Below are positions 6,326-11,863 of a stretch of 11,863 bases of DNA, piece after piece. Each line of letters starts with the position of its first letter. Position 1 is the stretch's first letter. Origin of the DNA: an uncultured Oscillospiraceae bacterium (GTDB lineage: Bacteria > Bacillota > Clostridia > Oscillospirales > Oscillospiraceae); contig CAAGIE010000040.1 of NCBI GenBank assembly GCA_900769835.1, positions 1 through 11,863 of the forward strand, in the 5' to 3' direction. Position numbers and translations under genes: made by a program. The notes below the pieces were generated by a model. The model was not told the DNA's origin and did not search any database. It was given only the letters and a program-made list of their open reading frames with translations.

Positions 6326-6746
6326 ATTTCTTCTTAACATCCAGGTGGTACTCGATCACACCGCCTGCATCGTGCTCGATCTCGATGGTATAGGTCAGAT
6401 CCACAGAGCCGCCGTCTTCGTCCAGACTAAAGGCAACCCGACTGGCACAAACCGTCAGCATCAAAGCGCCAAACTCCATCTGATAAAGGGAATCGTGGCT
6501 GATGCCCTCCCGGAAAATCATCTGGGATTCCAATTTTCCGGTGCGGGTCAGGGTGATTACACCCGGCTGCAACAGAAAATGGGTGGTGACACCTTCCAGG
6601 CCTGTAAGTTCCGTTTCCTGATAACTGATCTCAAAACCATCCTCACGGGTTTCCAGGTAGCCCTCTGTCACCAATTCCAGTGTTTCAGGTTCCTGACCCA
6701 TATATCCCTGGGTGCCGCGGATAGACAGGATTACTTCTTTCTTCAC
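6324..6746 (-). CDS. DUF1934 (YwiB-like) domain protein
   Basis: A 140-residue soluble protein starting KKEVILSIRGTQ, with alternating strands through the length and the family landmarks EGYLE...ISYQETELTGLEGVTTHF and LDEDGGSVDLTYTIEIE near the end. It lacks a signal peptide or membrane segment. This fits DUF1934, whose B. subtilis member is YwiB, a small beta-barrel (calycin-like) protein of unknown function. The start is a GTG one base after the ddl stop, with GGAGG six bases upstream; the longer open frame running back into ddl has no support. It is the third gene of the murC-ddl operon, hinting at a link to the envelope, but that is position only. Confidence 0.85.
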   Translation of the reverse strand: MKKEVILSIRGTQGYMGQEPETLELVTEGYLETREDGFEISYQETELTGLEGVTTHFLLQPGVITLTRTGKLESQMIFREGISHDSLYQMEFGALMLTVCASRVAFSLDEDGGSVDLTYTIEIEHDAGGVIEYHLDVKKK

Positions 6747-6747
6747 C

Positions 6748-7827
6748 TTATGCCTCCATTGCAAGCCGCAGCAGTTCATCCAGCAGTTGCATAAAGGGAA
6801 TGCCGCTGGCGGCGAAGAGTTTGGGATACATAGAGATAGAAGTAAAACCGGGCAGCGTATTGATCTCATTGAAAATGATATCATCCCCTGCAAAGGTTAC
6901 AAAAAAGTCCACACGGCTCAAGCCACGGCAACCGATGGCACGGTACACCTTCACTGCGTTCTCCCGCACCTGCTCTGCCACCGCATCGGGAATTCTGGCA
7001 GGAATATAGGCCACAGAGGTATCGGTGACATACTTTGCTTCGTAGTCATAGAAATCTGCGCCGGAATCGATCTCACCGCAGATGGACGCCACCGGGTTTT
7101 CATTACCCAGAACCGCTACCTCCACCTCGCGGCCGGAGATGAACTCCTCCACAAGGATCTTCTCGTCGAAAGCGCCTGCATCCAGCAAAGCCTTTCGGAG
7201 CGCATTCCGATCAGGTGCTTTGCTGACACCCACGGAAGAGCCGGTACCGGCGGGCTTAACGAATACGGGGTAGCTAAACCGCTCCTCCACTTCGTTCAGG
7301 ATGGTATCCATACGATCTGCAAGTTCACTGCTGCGCACCAGTTTCCAGGCCGCCTGGGGAACACCGGCATTGTCTGCCACCAGTTTTGTCAGAGTCTTAT
7401 CCATTGCCACAGCGGATGCGGAAACGTGGGGGCCGACATAGGGAATGCCCGCCATCTGCAGAAGTCCCTGCATTGCGCCATCCTCACCGTTCTCACCGTG
7501 AAGCACCGGATATGCCACGTGGATCTTCACACACTCAACACCGTTTTCGCGGAAAATACGCAGACCCACACCTCTTGCAGGAGAGATCTCAGCGGCACAA
7601 TTATCCCCGCAGGAAAGCCAGTTGCTATCCGGCAGAAGAGAATAATCCTCACTGCCGAACAGGATCCAGTTGCCCTCTTTTGTAATACCTACCGGGTAGA
7701 TATTGTACTTCTCTTTATCCAGGTTATTAAGAACTGCTTCAGCAGAACGCAGGGATACATCGTGTTCCGGGCTGATACCACCGAACAAAATACAAACATT
7801 TAACTTATCCAAGAGGTTATCCCCCAT
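6748..7827 (-). CDS. ddl: D-alanine-D-alanine ligase
   Basis: ATP-dependent ligase joining two D-alanines for the peptidoglycan pentapeptide; cytosolic. 359 residues with canonical Ddl features: GGISPEHDVSLRSA near 16-29, HGENGEDGAMQG near 110-121, the KPAGTGSSVGVS ATP-binding loop near 191-202, the omega-loop YDYEAKY at 260-266 with the tyrosine typical of D-Ala-D-Ala rather than D-lactate ligases, RVDFF with Asp307, and FNEINTLPGFT with the magnesium ligands Glu321 and Asn323. It starts four bases after the murC stop with no clear ribosome binding site of its own, so translational coupling is likely. A TTG at codon 6, preceded by GGGGG at a better distance, is an alternative start. Confidence 0.96.
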   Translation of the reverse strand: MGDNLLDKLNVCILFGGISPEHDVSLRSAEAVLNNLDKEKYNIYPVGITKEGNWILFGSEDYSLLPDSNWLSCGDNCAAEISPARGVGLRIFRENGVECVKIHVAYPVLHGENGEDGAMQGLLQMAGIPYVGPHVSASAVAMDKTLTKLVADNAGVPQAAWKLVRSSELADRMDTILNEVEERFSYPVFVKPAGTGSSVGVSKAPDRNALRKALLDAGAFDEKILVEEFISGREVEVAVLGNENPVASICGEIDSGADFYDYEAKYVTDTSVAYIPARIPDAVAEQVRENAVKVYRAIGCRGLSRVDFFVTFAGDDIIFNEINTLPGFTSISMYPKLFAASGIPFMQLLDELLRLAMEA

Positions 7828-7831
7828 TTCA

Positions 7832-9193
7832 TCAGTCTTTCAAAAGCGCTTCACCGGCACGGAAGATATCTCCGGCGCCCACAGTCAGCACCACGTCGCC
7901 GGGCTGCACATGCTCACGAAGGAATGCTGTAACATCCGGCAGGGTTTCGCAATACACAGAGCCGGGGATCTTCTCCACCAGATCTCTGGAAGAAATACCG
8001 GTGGTATTGCGCTCTCTGGCGGCATAGATCTCCGCTACCACGGGCACGTCCACACGGCTCAGTTGCTCCACAAACTCATCGAAAAGCGCCTTGGTACGGG
8101 TGTAGGTATGGGGCTGGAATGCCAAAACGATCCGCTTTGCACCCATAGACCGCACTGCGTCAATGGTGGCAGACAGTTCGTCGGGGTGATGGGCGTAGTC
8201 GTCGTAGACTTCTGCGCCGTTATAAGTACCCTTATGCTGCATCCGTCGCTCTGCGCCGGTAAAGGTCGCAAGACCTTCGGAAACTGCCTCGCCGTCAATT
8301 CCCAGCATCCAGGCCGCGCCGGCCGCCGCCAGAGCATTAAGGGCATTATGACGACCGATCACCTGCAGATCCAGATGGCAATAGAACTTGCCGTCACAAA
8401 CCACGTCAAAATGGCGCCAGTCTGCACAGATATTTTCTGCCCGCACAGTATTACCTGCATTCAGGCCGAAGGTAACGAAACTTGTACCCTCCAGCGCCTG
8501 GATCACGTGGGGATCATCACCGTTTGCCAACACGCCGTTGGAAGACAAAAGCGCAAACTCGCGGAAGGATTTTTGAATATCCGCCAGATCCTTGAAATAG
8601 TCCAGATGGTCTGCTTCAATATTGAGAACCACTGCCAGAGTAGGCTGGAAGTTCAGGAAGGAGTCGCAATACTCGCAACTTTCCAGCAGGATCGCCTCGC
8701 CGTTGCCCACACGATGACCTGCTCGCAGAAGAGGCAGATAGCCACCGATCATAACGGTGGGATCCCACTGCGCTTCCATCAGAACGTGGGTCATCATGGA
8801 GGTAGTGGTGGTTTTACCGTGGGTGCCGGAAATACAGATCGCATGGCGGTATGCCTGCATAATAACACCCCAGGCCTGCGCGCGCTCAAACATAGGAGTG
8901 CCGTTACTGCGGCAAGCGGCGATCTCCGGGTTATCGTTATGGGCGGCGGCAGTACGGATCACACAATCCGCACCCCGGATATTCTCCGCCTGATGACCGA
9001 TGGTGACTGCAATCCCCTTTTGGATCAATTCCTCGGTGGAGGCAGATGCGGTCATATCCGAACCGGTGACCTTCAGACCCATGCCCTTGAGCACCAGACC
9101 CAGCGGCCGCATAGACACACCGCCGATGCCCACCAGATGCACGTGCTTACCGGGTACCAGGTATTGCTTTAATTCTTCATTTCTATTTTTCAA
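7832..9193 (-). CDS. murC: UDP-N-acetylmuramate-L-alanine ligase
   Basis: Adds L-alanine to UDP-MurNAc, the first peptide step of peptidoglycan synthesis; cytosolic. From the TTG start it has 453 residues: HLVGIGGVSM near 19-28 for the UDP-binding N domain, P-loop GTHGKTTTT at 123-131, EADHLDYF near 193-200, and YDDYAHHP at 330-337, the MurC form of that Mur-ligase motif. Start: GGGAGG (9208-9203) directly abuts the ATG at 9202, which is too close; the in-frame TTG at 9193-9191 is nine bases away and is preferred. The open frame to 9250 is excluded because it would begin inside the promoter. First gene of murC-ddl-DUF1934. Confidence 0.95.
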   Translation of the reverse strand: MKNRNEELKQYLVPGKHVHLVGIGGVSMRPLGLVLKGMGLKVTGSDMTASASTEELIQKGIAVTIGHQAENIRGADCVIRTAAAHNDNPEIAACRSNGTPMFERAQAWGVIMQAYRHAICISGTHGKTTTTSMMTHVLMEAQWDPTVMIGGYLPLLRAGHRVGNGEAILLESCEYCDSFLNFQPTLAVVLNIEADHLDYFKDLADIQKSFREFALLSSNGVLANGDDPHVIQALEGTSFVTFGLNAGNTVRAENICADWRHFDVVCDGKFYCHLDLQVIGRHNALNALAAAGAAWMLGIDGEAVSEGLATFTGAERRMQHKGTYNGAEVYDDYAHHPDELSATIDAVRSMGAKRIVLAFQPHTYTRTKALFDEFVEQLSRVDVPVVAEIYAARERNTTGISSRDLVEKIPGSVYCETLPDVTAFLREHVQPGDVVLTVGAGDIFRAGEALLKD

Positions 9194-9236
9194 TGGGTTC
9201 ATCCTCCCAAAAGAAACTTCCACATTTAACTTTATT

Positions 9237-9265
9237 ATTATATAACACATCCCGCCGCATTACAA
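9237..9265 (-). promoter_or_regulatory. Sigma-A promoter of the murC-ddl-DUF1934 operon
   Basis: On the minus strand TTGTAA (9265-9260) and a perfect TATAAT (9242-9237) lie 17 bases apart. Transcription would begin near 9230, about 28 bases before the first possible start codon and upstream of GGGAGG. It also shows that the open frame reaching to 9250 is not all coding. Confidence 0.78.
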
Positions 9266-9278
9266 CTGCCAAATTTAC

Positions 9279-9308
9279 CAAAATTGTCCGGATCTTCATC
9301 CGGACAAT
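9279..9308 (-). terminator. Intrinsic terminator spanning the stop codon of the 46-codon gene
   Basis: A perfect 11-bp inverted repeat (9283-9293 with 9298-9308) with a 4-base loop. On the minus strand it is followed by a short T-run; on the plus strand it is not, so it points to a minus-strand transcript. The TGA stop of the small gene above lies at the hairpin tip. It sits just upstream of the murC promoter and would insulate it. The T-run is short, so strength is uncertain. Confidence 0.65.
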
Positions 9309-9436
9309 CTCTGGATATTTCTGTCACTTTCCCCATATCGGCAGACGCGCCCCTCGGTTTTACCCGAACGAACCACCGGTAGTTTAGGGTCAGAAACTTC
9401 CCAGGAAACAGGTTTTTCTTCTTCATTTCGCTTCAT
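9296..9436 (-). CDS. Small 46-residue hypothetical protein
   Basis: An ATG at 9436-9434 opens a 46-codon frame ending at TGA 9298-9296. The protein is charged and soluble: MKRNEEEKPVSWEV at the N terminus, then an Arg/Gly-rich middle with one Cys (GRVCRYGESDR), ending RLSG; no signal or membrane segment. Support comes from signals: GGGAGG lies eight bases upstream, a terminator hairpin sits on the stop codon, and a sporulation-like promoter candidate lies upstream. I do not recognise the family. A 62-codon frame at 9238-9426 overlaps it in another phase but has no ribosome binding site and runs through the terminator into the murC promoter. If real, this gene is a monocistronic unit between murC and the divergent HtrA gene. 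Confidence 0.55.
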   Translation of the reverse strand: MKRNEEEKPVSWEVSDPKLPVVRSGKTEGRVCRYGESDRNIQRLSG

Positions 9437-9454
9437 AACGCTTCCCTCCCATCA

Positions 9455-9483
9455 TAGTATGGGTCAAATATGAAAAGGCATAC
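9455..9483 (-). promoter_or_regulatory. Candidate sigma-G-like promoter of the 46-codon gene
   Basis: The minus strand has GTATG (9483-9479) and CATACTA (9461-9455), 17 bases apart. These fit the forespore sigma-G patterns gHATR and CATWHTA. No good sigma-A pair is seen at the right distance. The predicted start falls at the ribosome binding site, so the leader would be very short. Pattern match only. Confidence 0.35.
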
Positions 9484-9567
9484 ATTTTCTACTTGACGCA
9501 GTGGCAGAAATGCGAGTATGATAGACAAAATGTCAAATTATTCAAAAAAAGTTTTACTGGCATACAT
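9477..9567. repeat. Direct repeat GGCATACAT flanking the htrA promoter region
   Basis: GGCATACAT occurs exactly at 9477-9485 and 9559-9567, each followed by a T-rich stretch (TTTCTACTTG and ACTTTATTCA). The copies bracket the first promoter and the small palindrome GACAAAATGTC (9524-9534). They could be regulator sites for the protease gene; chance is not excluded for nine bases. Confidence 0.3.
9493..9522 (+). promoter_or_regulatory. Upstream sigma-A promoter candidate of the HtrA gene
   Basis: TTGACG (9493-9498) and TATGAT (9517-9522) are 18 bases apart, each matching five of six consensus bases. The transcript would start near 9529, giving a leader of about 94 bases that contains GACAAAATGTC and the second GGCATACAT copy. 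Confidence 0.6.
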
Positions 9568-9588
9568 ACTTTATTCATAACCACTGCG

Positions 9589-9594
9589 TATAAT
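9589..9594 (+). promoter_or_regulatory. Downstream -10 element candidate of the HtrA gene
   Basis: A perfect TATAAT lies about 30 bases before the start codon, placing transcription near 9601 just ahead of GGGAGG. No good -35 hexamer is found at 16-18 bases, so it may need an activator or be a minor promoter. Confidence 0.4.
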
Positions 9595-9622
9595 AAAGGA
9601 AACCCCAACGGGAGGTAAAGAT

Positions 9623-11014
9623 ATGAACGAAGAAAATATCACCATGAACGCGTCCCCCACCCCGGAGGCTGAGCCCCAGGAGCGGGTCAATACTATGACA
9701 AGTTTCGGCTTCAGCGCCCCCGAGCCGGTATTGGGCAACGCAGACGCTCCGCTCCCCACTCCGGAGCCTGTGCTGGCACCTCCCATCCCGGTTGCCGCTC
9801 CCGCTGTATCCGCCCCCAACTTTGACGATCCGGAGCCTAAGCCCGCGAAGAAAAGACGCTCTGTTCCTCTGGGTGTGTTTATCGCGATCGTGCTGGTATT
9901 TGCCATTTTGTTCGGTTGCGCCGGCGCTTCCATTTATTTGCTTTACAACTACTGCACCGAGATGGAAGACACCCAGAATGCACTGAACAGCGCCTGCAAC
10001 GAGCTGGAGATCGCCTATATGGGCAGTCAGACCAGAGTGTCCGCGTTGGAAGAAAAACTCAACGCTCTGACCGGTATCGACAGCACCACCGATGCAGGTA
10101 TGCATCTTACTCCCAGCCAGATCTACGCTATGAATGTTAATGCAGTCGTTTCTGTTTCCTGCCTGGTTTCTTCCGGCCCTGTGAGCGGTTACTCCACCGG
10201 CTCCGGCTTTATCCTTGAGGATGGCTACATCCTGACAAACGCCCACGTGGTGGAAAATGCTACCGAGATCCACGTTTACACCTACTCCGATCAGGATCTG
10301 GTGGCAACACTGGTAGGCAAGGACAGTCTTAACGATGTTGCACTTTTGAAGGTAAACGCACCGAACCTCCCCTACGTCACCCTGGGCTCCAGCGCAGATG
10401 TGGCGGTGGGCGAGCAGGTCGCCGCCATTGGTAACCCTCTGGGTTCCCTCTCTTTCTCCATGACTGTAGGTTATGTCAGTGCTAAGGACCGCATCGTGAA
10501 CACCGAAGGCACTACCACCAATATGATCCAGACCGACGTTGCCATCAATTCCGGCAACTCCGGCGGCCCTCTGTTCAATATGGCCGGTCAGGTCATTGGT
10601 ATCACCTCTGCAAAATACTCCGGTGAAAGTGCCTCCGGCGCCACCATCGAAGGCATCAGTTTTGCGATCCCCATTGACGATGTAAAACTCCTGATCGAAG
10701 AGTTGAAAGAGAAAGGAACGGTTTCCTACGCATATTTAGGTGTTTCTGTTCAGGACGTTCTTGCAGACAACACTGCCAACACCCCCGCCGGCGCCAAGGT
10801 GCTTGAAACCTTTGACGGCTACACCGCACAGCGTTCCGGTATTCTTGCCGGTGACATCATCGTAAAACTGGATACCTATTCCGTAACCAGCGTCAGTACC
10901 TTGACAATGTCTTTGAAGAATTTTAAGCCCGGTGATTCCGTGGATGTTGTGGTCTTCCGCAACGGTGAAGAAGTAACCATCCCGGTCATTCTGGACGAAC
11001 GCCCCGAAGATTAA
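9623..11014 (+). CDS. htrA: HtrA/DegP-type membrane-anchored serine protease with PDZ domain
   Basis: An extracytoplasmic quality-control protease that degrades misfolded secreted proteins. 463 residues: a Pro/Glu/Ala-rich cytosolic tail (1-80) ending in KKRR, one membrane segment (about 82-108), a short helical, probably coiled linker (112-150), a trypsin-like domain (about 163-362) and one PDZ domain (about 366-457). The catalytic triad is complete: His208 in TNAHVV, Asp238 in NDVALL and Ser313 in GNSGGPL. Length and layout match Gram-positive HtrA proteins, though an 80-residue proline-rich cytosolic tail is on the long side. GGGAGG at 9610-9615 sets the ATG at 9623. It is monocistronic, with a strong terminator behind it, next to an LCP-family gene. 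Confidence 0.94.
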   Translation: MNEENITMNASPTPEAEPQERVNTMTSFGFSAPEPVLGNADAPLPTPEPVLAPPIPVAAPAVSAPNFDDPEPKPAKKRRSVPLGVFIAIVLVFAILFGCAGASIYLLYNYCTEMEDTQNALNSACNELEIAYMGSQTRVSALEEKLNALTGIDSTTDAGMHLTPSQIYAMNVNAVVSVSCLVSSGPVSGYSTGSGFILEDGYILTNAHVVENATEIHVYTYSDQDLVATLVGKDSLNDVALLKVNAPNLPYVTLGSSADVAVGEQVAAIGNPLGSLSFSMTVGYVSAKDRIVNTEGTTTNMIQTDVAINSGNSGGPLFNMAGQVIGITSAKYSGESASGATIEGISFAIPIDDVKLLIEELKEKGTVSYAYLGVSVQDVLADNTANTPAGAKVLETFDGYTAQRSGILAGDIIVKLDTYSVTSVSTLTMSLKNFKPGDSVDVVVFRNGEEVTIPVILDERPED

Positions 11015-11016
11015 CC

Positions 11017-11058
11017 ATAAATCCACCGAATTCTGCAAATTCGGTGGATTTATTTTAT
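11017..11058 (+). terminator. Intrinsic terminator of the HtrA gene
   Basis: A perfect 16-bp inverted repeat (11017-11032 with 11038-11053), loop CTGCA, followed by TTTT. It begins two bases after the HtrA stop codon and separates this gene from the LCP gene. Confidence 0.92.
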
Positions 11059-11099
11059 AAAATTTACAAAAAAGTCTTTATTTTTAGAAAAAGAAGACC

Positions 11100-11105
11100 T
11101 ATAAT
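11100..11105 (+). promoter_or_regulatory. -10 element of the LCP gene
   Basis: A perfect TATAAT at 11100-11105, about 35 bases before the GTG start, in the AT-rich gap after the HtrA terminator. The best spaced -35 (TTTATT at 11077-11082, 17 bases away) matches only three of six positions, so the promoter call is tentative. Confidence 0.45.
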
Positions 11106-11139
11106 ATATACAGATATCTTAAATTGGAGATGGTATGTT

Positions 11140-11843
11140 GTGAACGAAGAACTGAACAACGAATTATTGCCGGAAGAAACTGTGCAGCAGGAAGAAACTA
11201 CCCAGGAAGCAACCTGTGAGCAGGAACAGGAAGAATCTCCCGTTCTTGTCCCCCTGCGCCAGCGGAAGAAGATGCCTACTGCCTGGAAGGTCGTACTTAT
11301 CGTACTGGGCGCTCATTTATTACTTGCCGCAATCATTTCCCTGCTTGGCTGGGGTTATATCGGCGGTAAACTGAAAATGATCAACCGCAACACAAAATGG
11401 GATAAGCCCGATCAGAGCCAGATTGACGATTACCTCGCAGAACAGACCGAATCTGTACCTGACGACGCCAACGTGGTAGACCCCAACGACATCCAGTGGG
11501 GCGATGTTCCCAACCCTCTGGAAACCAGCGACGGTGTTGTAAACATTCTGCTGATCGGTCAGGATCGCCGTCCCGGTGAGGCCATTGCCCGCTCCGACTC
11601 CATGATCCTTTGCACCCTCAATAAGCACACCAATACATTGACCATGACCTCGTTCATGCGCGATATGTATGTGCAGATCCCCGGTTACGATGCCAACCGT
11701 ATCAACGTTGCATACTTCCTGGGCGGTATGGAACTGCTCAACGAGACTCTGGAACTGAACTTCGGCGTGCAGGTGGATGCCAACGTCGAGGTGGATATGG
11801 AAGGCTTTGCAAAGTGTATTGATGTGCTCGGCGGCGTGGATGT
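11140..11843 (+). CDS. LCP (LytR-CpsA-Psr) family cell-wall polymer ligase, 5' part
   Basis: LCP proteins transfer undecaprenyl-linked polymers such as teichoic acid or capsule onto peptidoglycan at the outer face of the membrane. About 235 codons are present: a Glu/Gln-rich cytosolic tail (1-44), one membrane segment (about 47-70), a linker, then the LCP domain from about 133 with NILLIGQDRR, ARSDSMIL, SFMRDMYVQIPGY and RINVAYFLGG, which hold the conserved Asp and Arg residues that bind the lipid pyrophosphate. Start: GTG at 11140, with GGAG (11126-11129) ten bases upstream; the ATG abutting that GGAG is in another frame. The frame remains open at the window end, but from 11844 the bases are adapter, so the peptide after GGVDV (DRKSTR) is not real. 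Confidence 0.93.
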
Positions 11844-11863
11844 AGATCGGAAGAGCACACGTC
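11844..11863. other. Illumina TruSeq adapter sequence (assembly artefact)
   Basis: The terminal 20 bases AGATCGGAAGAGCACACGTC are identical to the start of the common Illumina TruSeq read-through adapter. They end the contig in the middle of the LCP gene and are not biological sequence. Annotation of that gene should stop at about 11843. Confidence 0.97.

Noticed and set aside
6712..7803. 363-codon plus-strand frame opposite ddl
   Set aside because: Antisense to ddl with no domain signature; same mirror effect.
6748..7827. VanA-type D-Ala-D-Lac ligase (vancomycin resistance)
   Set aside because: The omega-loop YDYEAKY has the tyrosine of ordinary Ddl, and the neighbours are murC and DUF1934, not vanH/vanX.
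7703..9172. 489-codon plus-strand frame opposite murC
   Set aside because: Antisense to murC, cysteine/histidine-rich low-plausibility protein, no start signals.
9203..9250. N-terminal extension of murC to 9250
   Set aside because: It overlaps the -10 and spacer of the murC promoter and would start upstream of the transcript.
9238..9426. 62-codon minus frame overlapping the 46-codon gene
   Set aside because: No ribosome binding site, and it crosses the terminator hairpin and the murC promoter.
1..11863. CRISPR array, insertion sequence, prophage or defence system
   Set aside because: No regular repeat-spacer pattern, transposase, integrase, terminal inverted repeats or nuclease/toxin genes were found; gene order and composition look chromosomal throughout.

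Overview
The window looks like a chromosomal segment of a spore-forming, low-to-mid GC Clostridia-type Firmicute, most likely Oscillospirales/Ruminococcaceae-like. The reasons are a SAM-I riboswitch upstream of metK, a SpoIIQ-like M23 protein with a sigma-F-like promoter, the clostridial GlpA / FAD-oxidoreductase / DUF1667 trio, murC-ddl-DUF1934 gene order, strong GGAGG ribosome binding sites and frequent GTG/TTG starts. The taxon is an inference from gene families and layout; no search was run. The last 20 bases are an Illumina adapter, so this is the end of an assembled short-read (probably metagenomic) contig.

Layout. (1) 1-515, minus: the 5' part of metK, with a promoter, a SAM-I riboswitch and a terminator/antiterminator switch in its leader. 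(2) 559-2438, plus: a two-gene unit from a divergent extended -10 promoter. It encodes a catalytically dead rhomboid-like membrane protein with a C-terminal zinc-ribbon tail, then an orphan galactose-binding-protein-like lipoprotein, and ends in a bidirectional terminator. (3) 2440-5572, minus: a tightly overlapped three-gene operon for FAD/Fe-S glycerol-3-phosphate-type oxidation, with a sigma-A promoter overlapped by a paired repeat that may be an operator. (4) 5602-6325, plus: the SpoIIQ-like gene and its terminator. (5) 6324-9265, minus: murC-ddl-DUF1934 from one sigma-A promoter, a peptidoglycan-precursor operon. (6) 9283-9483, minus: a 46-codon gene, with its own ribosome binding site and a terminator hairpin spanning its stop codon. 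(7) 9493-11058, plus: a membrane-anchored HtrA-type serine protease with PDZ domain. (8) 11100-11843, plus: the first 235 codons of an LCP (LytR-CpsA-Psr) cell-wall ligase, cut by the adapter.

Functionally, much of the window concerns the cell envelope: precursor synthesis (MurC, Ddl), wall polymer attachment (LCP), extracytoplasmic quality control (HtrA), forespore engulfment (SpoIIQ-like) and two membrane or surface proteins of unknown role. MetK and the Glp-like trio are metabolic. No mobile element, CRISPR array, tRNA, rRNA or defence island was seen. The least explained items are the pseudo-rhomboid/lipoprotein pair, the 46-codon gene, and a recurring start-site arrangement in which the Shine-Dalgarno sequence abuts a decoy ATG and the properly spaced start is TTG or GTG.
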